Assembly: GCA_014378965.1 (NCBI GenBank)
Contig: JACMMR010000016.1
Span: forward strand, 1-10,376
Origin: Candidatus Parcubacteria bacterium
GTDB lineage: Bacteria > Patescibacteriota > Minisyncoccia > Phycocordibacterales > CAIZLB01
Direction: 5' to 3'
DNA: 10,376 nt
Part shown: positions 1 through 6,555 of the stretch, piece after piece
How the letters are laid out: the number at the start of each line of letters is the position of its first letter
How positions within the stretch are numbered: position 1 is the first letter of the stretch
The notes under the pieces: generated by a model
What the model saw: only the letters and a program-made list of their open reading frames with translations
Databases searched by the model: none
Told to the model about the DNA's origin: nothing
Position numbers and translations under genes: made by a program

Positions 1-1
1 A

Positions 2-1258
2 TATGATTCAAGAAATCTAAATCAGGCAGAAGTAAATAGACAAATTCAGAATAGCACTTTGACAACAAAAGCAACCACAACTACAGCAGCACAACAAAAT
101 AATCCTGTAGCAAAAGGTGCAACTGGAATAGCGAGTTGTTTAGGTTCACAGATCATTGCGAAAGCCATAGTTGGTGTAGCAACACAAGTTGCCAGTAAAG
201 CACTAAGTGGTGCAACAGATATGCTTTTAAATGTACCCGTGGCTGAAAGTGGTAGTACAGGGGCTGCAGTTAAAATGGAGACAAGTGCACGCGTAGGTGG
301 TAATATTTCAATATTTGGTATAGGAATTCCAGCTTTTCCGAGTTGGGACGCTATGGGTTATTGTATAGTAAACACAATGATTATCTATATCGCCGACTCA
401 ACAATACAATGGATAAACACAGGATTTGAAGGAAATCCAGCTTTTTTGAACAATCCTAATCAATTTTTTGAAGACTTGGCCAACCAAGAAAAGGTAGCAT
501 TTTTACAAGGCTTAGCATATGGAGTAAACTCTAGTGTTTGTGGAGTCTTTAAAAACTCTGTTGTCTCGGCAATATTAAGCAGGTATGGTAAAAATCAGCA
601 GAATATGTACGGTCAACAAGGGTATCAAAATGGGGGATATAATGGGGGATATGGGCAAAATGGAGCTATAAGTGCCTGTCCTTTTGACCAAACACCTGGA
701 AAATTAAACGCTTTTATGAACGGAGGGTTTAATCAAGGAGGTGGGTGGGATACATGGTTTCAGGTGAGTCAAAACCCTATGAGTAACCCATATGACACAT
801 ATTTTGCAGCAAACGATAGAATGAACCAACAAGTTCAAGCTGTGCAATTAAGCCAAAATAGAGAATTGAATTGGAACAATGGGTATTTAAGTTTTAGAAA
901 ATGTGAAAATGGCGAAAAGGATAAAAGTAAGTGTTCAATTACAACACCTGGAACTGTGATCCAAAATCAACTTAATTCGACATTAAACCTTGGTAAAAAC
1001 AGACTTGTTTTGGCTGAAAAATTTGATCAAGTTGTAACAGCAGTAGTGGATCAACTTATCACCACAGCATTAGATAAAGCGTTGGATCAAAATTCATACA
1101 GTTCTAGTCAAGGTTCATCACAATACAGCAATTCAAATCAATATAACAGACAATATAATACAGGTTCTGGAACATCAACATATGTTCAGCCACAATATGT
1201 TCCGTATGGAACAACAACTTATGCAACTACTTCAGGTAGAATAATCTACGGTAATTAA
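2..1258 (+). CDS. T4SS-cluster-associated hypothetical protein, 5'-truncated, with Q/N/Y/G-rich tail
   Basis: The frame is open from base 2 to the TAA at 1256-1258 (418 residues visible). A TTG at 59 is the first possible start, but in-frame codons continue to the window edge, so I read this as the 3' part of a longer gene. From the visible N-end there is a Thr/Gln/Ala-rich stretch, a hydrophobic segment (about 39-75), then a well-formed block at about 105-190 with motifs PSWDAMGYCIVN, QWINTGFEGNPAF and NPNQFFEDLA. I remember similar blocks in proteins encoded just upstream of VirB6-like genes in Parcubacteria, but cannot name a family. Several cysteines (near 46, 121, 180 and later) could form disulfides if exported. 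After that come a Gly/Tyr/Gln/Asn-rich linker with a tandem repeat, a moderately charged region, and a Ser/Gln/Asn/Tyr-rich C-terminus of about 60 residues. An envelope or extracellular role is inferred from composition and neighbours. Function is unknown. Confidence 0.8.
   Translation, partial: YDSRNLNQAEVNRQIQNSTLTTKATTTTAAQQNNPVAKGATGIASCLGSQIIAKAIVGVATQVASKALSGATDMLLNVPVAESGSTGAAVKMETSARVGGNISIFGIGIPAFPSWDAMGYCIVNTMIIYIADSTIQWINTGFEGNPAFLNNPNQFFEDLANQEKVAFLQGLAYGVNSSVCGVFKNSVVSAILSRYGKNQQNMYGQQGYQNGGYNGGYGQNGAISACPFDQTPGKLNAFMNGGFNQGGGWDTWFQVSQNPMSNPYDTYFAANDRMNQQVQAVQLSQNRELNWNNGYLSFRKCENGEKDKSKCSITTPGTVIQNQLNSTLNLGKNRLVLAEKFDQVVTAVVDQLITTALDKALDQNSYSSSQGSSQYSNSNQYNRQYNTGSGTSTYVQPQYVPYGTTTYATTSGRIIYGN
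629..652 (+). repeat. Perfect 12-bp tandem repeat (2 copies)
   Basis: AATGGGGGATAT occurs twice head to tail (629-640, 641-652), in frame, encoding Asn-Gly-Gly-Tyr twice within the Gly/Tyr/Gln/Asn-rich linker of the first gene. Being a multiple of three, it can change copy number without breaking the frame. Confidence 0.9.
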
Positions 1259-1267
1259 AATTGTTCT

Positions 1268-1291
1268 ATTAATTTAATTTATTAAATTAAT
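1268..1291. repeat. AT-only inverted repeat in the gap before the VirB6-like gene
   Basis: ATTAATTTAAT (1268-1278) and ATTAAATTAAT (1281-1291) are perfect 11-bp reverse complements separated by 2 bp. It lies 10 bp after the stop of the first gene and just upstream of a -10-like box. It could be a weak hairpin at a transcript end, an operator, or only AT-rich sequence. It has no G+C stem and no downstream T-run, so it is not a standard intrinsic terminator. Confidence 0.5.
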
Positions 1292-1296
1292 TGTAG

Positions 1297-1302
1297 TATA
1301 CT
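1297..1302 (+). promoter_or_regulatory. Candidate -10 box for the VirB6-like gene
   Basis: TATACT (5 of 6 to TATAAT) ends 10 nt before the ATG at 1313. The best -35 at 17-bp spacing, TTAATT at 1274-1279, is poor. If used, the 5' UTR would be only about 4-5 nt, leaving no room for a Shine-Dalgarno site. Support is weak because the gap is almost pure A/T. Confidence 0.35.
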
Positions 1303-1312
1303 ATATCTAAAT

Positions 1313-4300
1313 ATGCGTATACATAATTCTCTACGAAATAATTTTTTTGGTGTGTTTTTGTTTTTGGTTTTGTTGGTGCCTGGGGTTGTTGGTGCGGCAT
1401 ATGATTATGGGACCACAAATACAGTAAAATTAAAACAAGCAGGTTGGAGTGATGTTGAAATAAAAAAACTAAACCAAAATGTAAATAATTTAAACACAGG
1501 TAGTACATATAAGAGTTTTTATAATGGTATCGATCTTTCAGTGAATCTATATAACACCGATCCTAAAAAAAATAGTTTAACACCAATCGAATTGGAAGGA
1601 TTAAAGGAAAAATTAAAGGAAGGGGGTAGTAATGTAAAACAAGAAACATTAGTGTCAGAGAAGGTTTACCAAATAAATGATGGAAACACAACCAACTATG
1701 TTTATGATCCTACACCGGATAATAAAACAAATAATGATACAGTAGTTTTAGGAACAGCCACTTCAGAACGACTTTTTTTAAGTTACAAAACACCAGTTGC
1801 CAAGGAAAGAGTGGGTGCAACAAGAGATGAGAACGTGACCAGCAAAAGTGCAAACTCTCTTGACGGAGTTTTAAATGCAAACGATATTGCAAACGGTAGA
1901 CAGTCTGGTGCAACCATTTCAAAGAAAAATTATATAACCAACTTAGAAGTTGATCAGGCAAATTTAATACAACAAAAGGTTGATGCAGAGGATGAGGTAA
2001 ATAGACTCCAACAACAATTACAACAATCAACAGACCCGACTCAAACAGCATTGATACAGAAATCATTAGCAGATGCCACCGCCCGAATGAACAACGCATC
2101 AAGCTCATTAACTGGTGTAAACAACTCTTTATCAGGGGCATATAATGCACAAGCAGCGGCATCATATAATGCACGAAACACTACACCAACCACTTGTGGC
2201 ACACCATCAGCTGGAGGTTTAATCACAAACTACTTTAACATAAACTGTGTTGTCAGCTTAGTCTCATGGATCACAAACATAATATTCAAATTCACATCTT
2301 TCATAGCCTACATAGCAGGTACATTATTTGACTACTCTCTTGAACTATCAATCAACTCCGCACAATTTTTCAAAAAACTTGGGGTGATAGAAATAACTTG
2401 GCAATTTATTAGAGATATCTTAAACATGACATTTATTTTTATACTCCTATGGACCGCAGTACAAATACTCATAGGAAATGATGCAAAGTATAATGCTAAG
2501 CAGGTTTTAACTAAAGTGATTATAGTTGCCATACTTATAAACTTCAGTTTATTTGCTGCAAAATTAATGGTTGATGGTTCTAATGTTGTTTCTTTGAAAA
2601 TATACGAGGCAATGAAACAACCTAGCACAGAAGGTAAAGATGCAAGTATCTCGGAACGAATCATGAATACTGTTGGTTTATCAACCCTTTACAACGTAAC
2701 AGATATTTTTGATGAAACTAAAACTAAGTCTCCTTCTGGTTGTGTTAATAATCCAGGTGGATTAATAACAATAGCAATCATGGGTTCTATATTTTTAATC
2801 ATATTATCTTTAGCGTTAGGACTTGCAGGAATATTATTTTTAGTACGGCTTGTAAATATAATAATTTTGTTTATTAAATCACCACTTTGGGTATGGGGCT
2901 ATGTGTTGCCAGGAAATTCTTTTGTATCAAAACAAAAAGATGAATGGTGGTCACAGATGATGCATGTACTGACTTTTCCGATTGTATATTTGTTTTGGAT
3001 GTTGGTGGCAGTTATCATTTTTGATTCATTGAGTAGTGCCAAAACCGAAACAGGTGGACTATTGGCACTTATATGTAATACACCTGGTACACAAAATGGT
3101 GGTGCAGGAACAATGATATCTCTTGTTGCTATATTTTGTATTGTAATTATTTTTATGATGAAGGCAATAGAGTATGGTGTAAGTCACGCAGCTGGTCCAA
3201 AAGGATCTGTAGGGGGAGCATTTTCAACAAAAATGGCAAATAAATTTGCAGGATATCAAACCGCAATGACAAAAGGATTGGCAAAGAAGGCAGGGAGTGG
3301 AGTATTGGCTGTGGGGGGAATATCTGCTGGTGCTGCAAACAGAGGATTACTTTTTGCAAGAGATACTGCAGGACGAGTTGGAGGAGCAGGAATTAGTGCA
3401 CTACACAAAGGTGAAAAAGAAGATAATGTTTGGAAGAGAGCAAAAGATGGATTCTTCAATCCTGGTATTGAGACAAAAGAAGCATTCAGAGATATGGCAA
3501 GAAAAACAGTTGTTAGTACACAAGGAGGAGCTCTTGACTATTTAGGAGTAACAAGTAAAGCAGCTAAAATTGCTGAAAAATATAAAGATCCTACAAACAA
3601 GGCAGGAGAAACAAAAAAACAAGCTGATGCACGAAGATCATCCAATGCAGTAGCTGACGAAACAAGAAAAGCAGATGCAATAGAACAGCAATTTAAAATT
3701 CTAACAGGAAAGGAGTGGTTGAAAAAGAACAGTGGTGGGACATTGGCGCAATATAAACAATATGTTGAAAATAAAATTGAAACAAGAACTGATGCAGTGT
3801 ATGGAAAAAATATAGTTAATGCTCCAGCTGCGAATGGAAATACCCATCTTGAAAATTTAAGGGAAGCAGCTGTAGTTGAGTATGAAGAAGAAAAAAGGGA
3901 TGCAAACGGAAGAGTAGAGAGGGATACGACAGGAAAGGCAATTATGGAAAAAAAATTCAAATTGGACGAGTATGCGATGCGGGGGGCAATGCAAAAGATG
4001 GCAAAAGAAGATAAAGTAAAGGATCTTTTGAAATCTCAAAAAACAAAATTTACAACATTCCAACACATCGAGGCAGAAGCTCGAATAAAAGCACTAGATA
4101 CAAACGAAAAAACACAAAGAGTGCTTGCAAAGAAAAAAACTGATGACTCAGAAAAAACAAGAAATTATGAAAATGATATTCCAGACCTAAAAGAAACAAT
4201 AGAGAAAATGGAGTTACAAAAGGGTGATGTTGATGCTGCTGTTGGGGCCAAAGTACAACTTATGATCAATCCACAAACTGATTATAATGGTAAACCTGTA

Positions 4301-4507
4301 AGGGCTGTTAATTCAGCGATTGCAAAACTTAACCTAGAAAGACGAAAGGGTGGTGGAGCGGATCCTTCAAAAATATTGAAATTAGAAGAAACTCTTGCAA
4401 ATGCACATCAGACATACACCGACCACATCAAGAAAACACGATCGGACCTTACTGAAAAAGAAACAGCCTTCATGGACCACTTAGCAAAGCTAGATGAAAA
4501 GAAATAA
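1313..4507 (+). CDS. Large TrbL/VirB6-like polytopic membrane protein of the T4SS-like complex
   Basis: This 1064-residue protein probably forms the inner-membrane channel or scaffold of the secretion complex. It begins with a clear signal peptide (charged MRIHNSLRNN, hydrophobic core, likely cleavage near residue 28 after VVGA). A long extracytoplasmic region follows, with a likely coiled coil at about 210-280. Hydrophobic segments lie near 312-345, 371-389, 398-420, 484-525 (probably two helices), 551-575 and 602-622. Cysteines at 295, 312, 477 and 588 sit in or beside inter-helix loops. After the last helix comes a Gly/Ala/Lys-rich stretch, then about 400 residues of highly charged, helix-prone sequence to the end, probably cytosolic. 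Canonical VirB6 is about 300 residues, so both ends are greatly extended, as I recall for CPR versions. The first ATG is chosen because it opens the signal peptide. Assignment rests on topology and on the VirB4/PrgI context, not a strict motif. Confidence 0.75.
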   Translation: MRIHNSLRNNFFGVFLFLVLLVPGVVGAAYDYGTTNTVKLKQAGWSDVEIKKLNQNVNNLNTGSTYKSFYNGIDLSVNLYNTDPKKNSLTPIELEGLKEKLKEGGSNVKQETLVSEKVYQINDGNTTNYVYDPTPDNKTNNDTVVLGTATSERLFLSYKTPVAKERVGATRDENVTSKSANSLDGVLNANDIANGRQSGATISKKNYITNLEVDQANLIQQKVDAEDEVNRLQQQLQQSTDPTQTALIQKSLADATARMNNASSSLTGVNNSLSGAYNAQAAASYNARNTTPTTCGTPSAGGLITNYFNINCVVSLVSWITNIIFKFTSFIAYIAGTLFDYSLELSINSAQFFKKLGVIEITWQFIRDILNMTFIFILLWTAVQILIGNDAKYNAKQVLTKVIIVAILINFSLFAAKLMVDGSNVVSLKIYEAMKQPSTEGKDASISERIMNTVGLSTLYNVTDIFDETKTKSPSGCVNNPGGLITIAIMGSIFLIILSLALGLAGILFLVRLVNIIILFIKSPLWVWGYVLPGNSFVSKQKDEWWSQMMHVLTFPIVYLFWMLVAVIIFDSLSSAKTETGGLLALICNTPGTQNGGAGTMISLVAIFCIVIIFMMKAIEYGVSHAAGPKGSVGGAFSTKMANKFAGYQTAMTKGLAKKAGSGVLAVGGISAGAANRGLLFARDTAGRVGGAGISALHKGEKEDNVWKRAKDGFFNPGIETKEAFRDMARKTVVSTQGGALDYLGVTSKAAKIAEKYKDPTNKAGETKKQADARRSSNAVADETRKADAIEQQFKILTGKEWLKKNSGGTLAQYKQYVENKIETRTDAVYGKNIVNAPAANGNTHLENLREAAVVEYEEEKRDANGRVERDTTGKAIMEKKFKLDEYAMRGAMQKMAKEDKVKDLLKSQKTKFTTFQHIEAEARIKALDTNEKTQRVLAKKKTDDSEKTRNYENDIPDLKETIEKMELQKGDVDAAVGAKVQLMINPQTDYNGKPVRAVNSAIAKLNLERRKGGGADPSKILKLEETLANAHQTYTDHIKKTRSDLTEKETAFMDHLAKLDEKK

Positions 4508-4513
4508 AAAAAT

Positions 4514-5350
4514 ATGAACAACACTTACTACGAAGAAAAACTAGAAACCTTATCAGAAAATCTGCAGCATGCAGTGCTTATGTCAAATTGGAAAGAATCA
4601 CTTGTTGCAATCCAAAATCAATTCAAATTACACATTGACCAAACTCAAATATTAGAAGAATCCACAATCAAATTAATGTTTGGAGATATCGATGCGCCTG
4701 ATTTCATTAATCATATGTTTACTGAAGCACATATTAATTCAGAAATGGCAGCCGACATATTATTGGAGGTTGATCTTAAAATTCTTAAAAAAATAAGAGA
4801 GACTTTAGAGTCAATTGAAGCTGCTGATGAAGCAGAAGAAAAAATGGAAGATATGTTATTAAATGATGATGATCGCGAGGCAAGAGAGACCAGTGATAAT
4901 TTTGCAAAATATTATACCGAAATAGACAAAATCAACAAACAAACTGAAGAAGAACTATTAGCTGAAGGCATCCTCCCGGATGGCTCCAACATCACAGACG
5001 AGATGCTCGGCATAACACAAGAAATTCCAGAAAACATCTCACAAGAAAAAGATGACCTACTCAACGAAATAAACACACCATCAAAATCATTTACAAATAT
5101 AAATCTTTTTTCTACACCAAAACCAATCATCGAGCCAGAACCTGAACCAATACCAGTGGACCATCAAATAGAAAATGTAAGCCTAGAGAAACCATTCCAT
5201 GAAGAAAACATAATTCCAGAAATACCTCAACCGATAGCACAACCAGAAATCAAACCCGCTCCAATCTCAACAACACTAAAACCAACAGACGAAATTAGAA
5301 AACCAATAACAATAAACCTTGACGACATATATAGAGAACCACTAGAATAA
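4514..5350 (+). CDS. Acidic cytosolic hypothetical protein between the VirB6-like and PrgI genes
   Basis: The 278-residue product has no signal peptide or membrane segment and is strongly acidic. Residues about 1-100 look like a compact helical domain (motifs HIDQTQILEES, LMFGDIDAPDFINHMF, then alternating hydrophobics through LKILKKIRE). An acidic helix or coil follows to about 150, and the C-terminal 90 or so residues are Pro/Glu/Ile-rich and probably disordered, with runs such as EPEPEPIPV and ending in a conserved-looking NLDDIYREPLE. I recall small proteins with a comparable 'DQ-LE-LM-G--dF' helical domain in the same place in other CPR clusters, but know no function. It starts 6 bp after the preceding stop and ends 4 bp before the PrgI gene, so it is in the same operon. 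It could be a cytosolic adaptor or chaperone at the base of the machine (inference). No Shine-Dalgarno site is visible, only an A-run before the ATG. Confidence 0.75.
   Translation: MNNTYYEEKLETLSENLQHAVLMSNWKESLVAIQNQFKLHIDQTQILEESTIKLMFGDIDAPDFINHMFTEAHINSEMAADILLEVDLKILKKIRETLESIEAADEAEEKMEDMLLNDDDREARETSDNFAKYYTEIDKINKQTEEELLAEGILPDGSNITDEMLGITQEIPENISQEKDDLLNEINTPSKSFTNINLFSTPKPIIEPEPEPIPVDHQIENVSLEKPFHEENIIPEIPQPIAQPEIKPAPISTTLKPTDEIRKPITINLDDIYREPLE
5319..5348 (+). promoter_or_regulatory. Candidate internal promoter for the PrgI gene (leaderless)
   Basis: TTGACG (5319-5324), an 18-bp spacer and TAGAAT (5343-5348) match the sigma70 consensus 5 of 6 at both hexamers. The -10 ends 6 nt before the ATG at 5355, so transcription would begin at or beside the start codon. 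It lies inside the 3' end of the preceding gene, so chance is possible. Confidence 0.4.
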
Positions 5351-5354
5351 ACAT

Positions 5355-5777
5355 ATGAGATACCAAGTACCACAATTTATAGAATTTGATAGTAAAATTA
5401 TCGGCCCTCTAACCTTTAAGCAATTTATCTATATCTTAGGGGCCGCTGGTGGTACATATATACTCTATAAAATTTTTGGGATATTTCCAGGTATTATACT
5501 TATAACAGCATTGTGGGCATTGGCTGGAGCGCTTGCTTTTGTAAAAGTAAATAATAAAAGCTTTGTAGATATATTAGCAGCTGGCTTCTCATACATGGTA
5601 AAATCAAAACTGTACATTTGGAAAAAAATAGATAGGCCAGTCACCGCAGAAGAAAAGGTAGAATCTACAGACACAGCAGATTCGTTCTTAGCACCCTCAT
5701 TATCCCAAAGCAGACTTAAAGACTTAGCGTGGAGTTTAGATGTTAACAAAAGTGTATATCCAACAAAAAAACAATAA
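5355..5777 (+). CDS. PrgI-family inner-membrane protein (VirB3-like)
   Basis: PrgI-family proteins are small inner-membrane T4SS components that sit beside VirB4 and are thought to do the job of VirB3. The 140-residue product opens with MRYQVPQFIEFDSKIIGPLT, the usual beta-like N-terminus with the 'P-F-e---kI-GPLT--QF' pattern. Two hydrophobic helices follow at about 23-41 and 43-63, then a short conserved helix (70-90) ending in KLYIWKK. The last 50 residues are polar and probably cytosolic. Length and two-helix layout fit the family. The ATG lies 4 bp after the previous stop, with no Shine-Dalgarno site but a promoter-like element ending 6 nt upstream. The VirB4 genes follow after the tRNA, the usual PrgI-VirB4 order. 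Confidence 0.85.
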   Translation: MRYQVPQFIEFDSKIIGPLTFKQFIYILGAAGGTYILYKIFGIFPGIILITALWALAGALAFVKVNNKSFVDILAAGFSYMVKSKLYIWKKIDRPVTAEEKVESTDTADSFLAPSLSQSRLKDLAWSLDVNKSVYPTKKQ

Positions 5778-5811
5778 ATAAACATGAACTTCCTCGGTTC
5801 GGAAATAAAAA

Positions 5812-5840
5812 TTGAATAATACCTATATATCTGCTATAAA
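5812..5840 (+). promoter_or_regulatory. Sigma70-type promoter of the tRNA-His / VirB4 unit
   Basis: TTGAAT (5812-5817), a 17-bp spacer and an extended -10 TGcTATAAA (5832-5840; hexamer 5835-5840) form the best promoter in the window. The expected start, about 5847, leaves a leader of about 3 nt before the tRNA at 5850. Because the VirB4 N-domain gene follows directly, the same promoter probably drives it too. Confidence 0.7.
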
Positions 5841-5847
5841 TATAGGT
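5821..5847. repeat. 8-bp inverted repeat overlapping the tRNA-His promoter
   Basis: ACCTATAT (5821-5828) and ATATAGGT (5840-5847) are perfect reverse complements with an 11-bp spacer. The left arm lies between the -35 and -10 boxes and the right arm spans the end of the -10 to the predicted start site, an operator-like placement. Chance is possible in AT-rich DNA. Confidence 0.45.
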
Positions 5848-5849
5848 AT

Positions 5850-5921
5850 GGCGACTATAGTTTAGTGGTAAAACCCAGGTTTGTGGATCCTGAGTCGAGA
5901 GTCCGATTCTCTCTAGCCGCC
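5850..5921 (+). tRNA. tRNA-His (anticodon GTG)
   Basis: A full cloverleaf can be folded. G-1 (5850) pairs with C73 (5921), the histidine identity feature. The acceptor stem is 5851-5857 with 5914-5920 (one A4-C69 mismatch). The D stem GTTT/AAAC (5860-5863, 5871-5874) encloses a loop containing GG. The anticodon stem is 5876-5880 with 5888-5892 (a U-U at the 31-39 closing pair), with loop TTGTGGA and anticodon GTG at 5883-5885. The T stem GAGAG/CTCTC (5897-5901, 5909-5913) has loop TCCGATT. CCA is not encoded (bases after C73 are C, A, T), so it must be added enzymatically. Position 55 of the T loop is C instead of the near-universal T. The gene lies between the PrgI and VirB4 genes, and the VirB4 N-domain ATG begins at 5923. 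Confidence 0.93.
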
Positions 5922-5922
5922 C

Positions 5923-6546
5923 ATGAAGACGAACCCATCACAAGATTTTGTACCTATTAGTGAAATACGAGAAGGTATAATGATTTTAAAAGATGGCTCT
6001 ATGAGAGCTGTTGTATTAGCAACATCTATTAACTTTGCCTTAAAATCAACAGAGGAGCAGGAATCAGTGATTTATCAATTTCAGAACTTCTTAAACTCAT
6101 TAGATTTTACTGTTCAAATATATGTACAATCAAGAAAATTGGATATTCGCCCATATGTTGCTTTACTTGAAGACAGATTACGAGCTCAAACAAGTGATTT
6201 GATGAAGATACAGATCAGTGAGTATATTATGTTCATCAAAGGACTTACTGAAGGGTCAAGCATTATGACTAAAAGCTTTTTTTTGACGGTACCATATGCA
6301 CCAACACTAAATGCGGGTAGAAATCTTTCAAATTTACTAAAGAAAAAAGATGATATAACAAATCAAAAAAATAAAAATGATGATTTTGAAGAAGTTAAAA
6401 ATCAAATAGAACAAAGAATATCTGTAGTGGAGCAAGGGCTATCTCGATGTGGTGTAAAAATCGCACGTCTTGGTAGTGAAGAGTTGGTAGAATTATTTTA
6501 TAGAATATTTAACCCAGGAGATGCAGAAAAACCAATAAAGATGTAA
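5923..6546 (+). CDS. VirB4 N-terminal domain protein (separate polypeptide)
   Basis: This 207-residue protein corresponds to the N-terminal, non-ATPase domain of VirB4/TraC-type T4SS ATPases, which contacts the membrane complex. Visible motifs are QDFVPI (7-12), 'EGIMILKDGSMRAV' (17-30), a FQNFLNSLDF block (53-62) and QIYVQSRKLDIRPY (65-78). A helical segment follows (80-110), then TKSFFLTVPY (116-125), a charged, variable Lys/Asp/Asn linker (139-160), and a C-terminal helix-turn block ending in ELVELFYRIFNPGD. No Walker motifs are present; these are in the next gene. The ATG at 5923 is chosen because QDFVPI begins six codons later and no other nearby start keeps it. The start is 1 nt beyond the tRNA-His body, so there is no room for a ribosome-binding site and the message probably comes from the tRNA promoter. 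I recall the same two-gene VirB4 arrangement in other Parcubacteria. Confidence 0.85.
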   Translation: MKTNPSQDFVPISEIREGIMILKDGSMRAVVLATSINFALKSTEEQESVIYQFQNFLNSLDFTVQIYVQSRKLDIRPYVALLEDRLRAQTSDLMKIQISEYIMFIKGLTEGSSIMTKSFFLTVPYAPTLNAGRNLSNLLKKKDDITNQKNKNDDFEEVKNQIEQRISVVEQGLSRCGVKIARLGSEELVELFYRIFNPGDAEKPIKM

Positions 6547-6555
6547 GATATACAT

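Noticed and set aside
59..61. TTG as the real start of the first gene
   Set aside because: The frame is open through base 2 with ordinary coding composition and no ribosome-binding site or promoter near 59; a 5'-truncated gene is more likely.
720..752. G-quadruplex in the G-rich stretch
   Set aside because: There are only three GGG runs plus GG pairs, and the sequence is explained by Gly/Trp codons.
1268..1291. Intrinsic terminator after the first gene
   Set aside because: The inverted repeat is pure A/T, with no stable G+C stem and no following T-run; recorded only as a repeat.
3153..4066. Minus-strand and alternative-frame open frames inside the VirB6-like gene
   Set aside because: They overlap a well-supported gene, have low-complexity Phe/Leu/Ser-rich or Cys-rich translations typical of antisense, and no start signals.
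4505..4516. Fusion or readthrough between the VirB6-like gene and the next gene
   Set aside because: They are in the same frame with one TAA between, but the products are unrelated in type (membrane protein versus soluble acidic protein) and no family precedent is known to me.
5786..5804. Terminator hairpin after the PrgI gene
   Set aside because: Only 4-bp stems can form (GAAC/GTTC or TTCC/GGAA, mutually exclusive) and no T-run follows.
5785..5820. 11-codon reading frame between the PrgI gene and tRNA-His
   Set aside because: Starts at ATG 5785 and ends TAA, but it is very short, has no ribosome-binding site and overlaps the tRNA promoter; nothing supports translation.
5897..5925. Integration (att) site at the tRNA 3' end
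   Set aside because: No second copy of the tRNA 3' end and no integrase were seen in the window, and the VirB4 gene continues directly from the tRNA.
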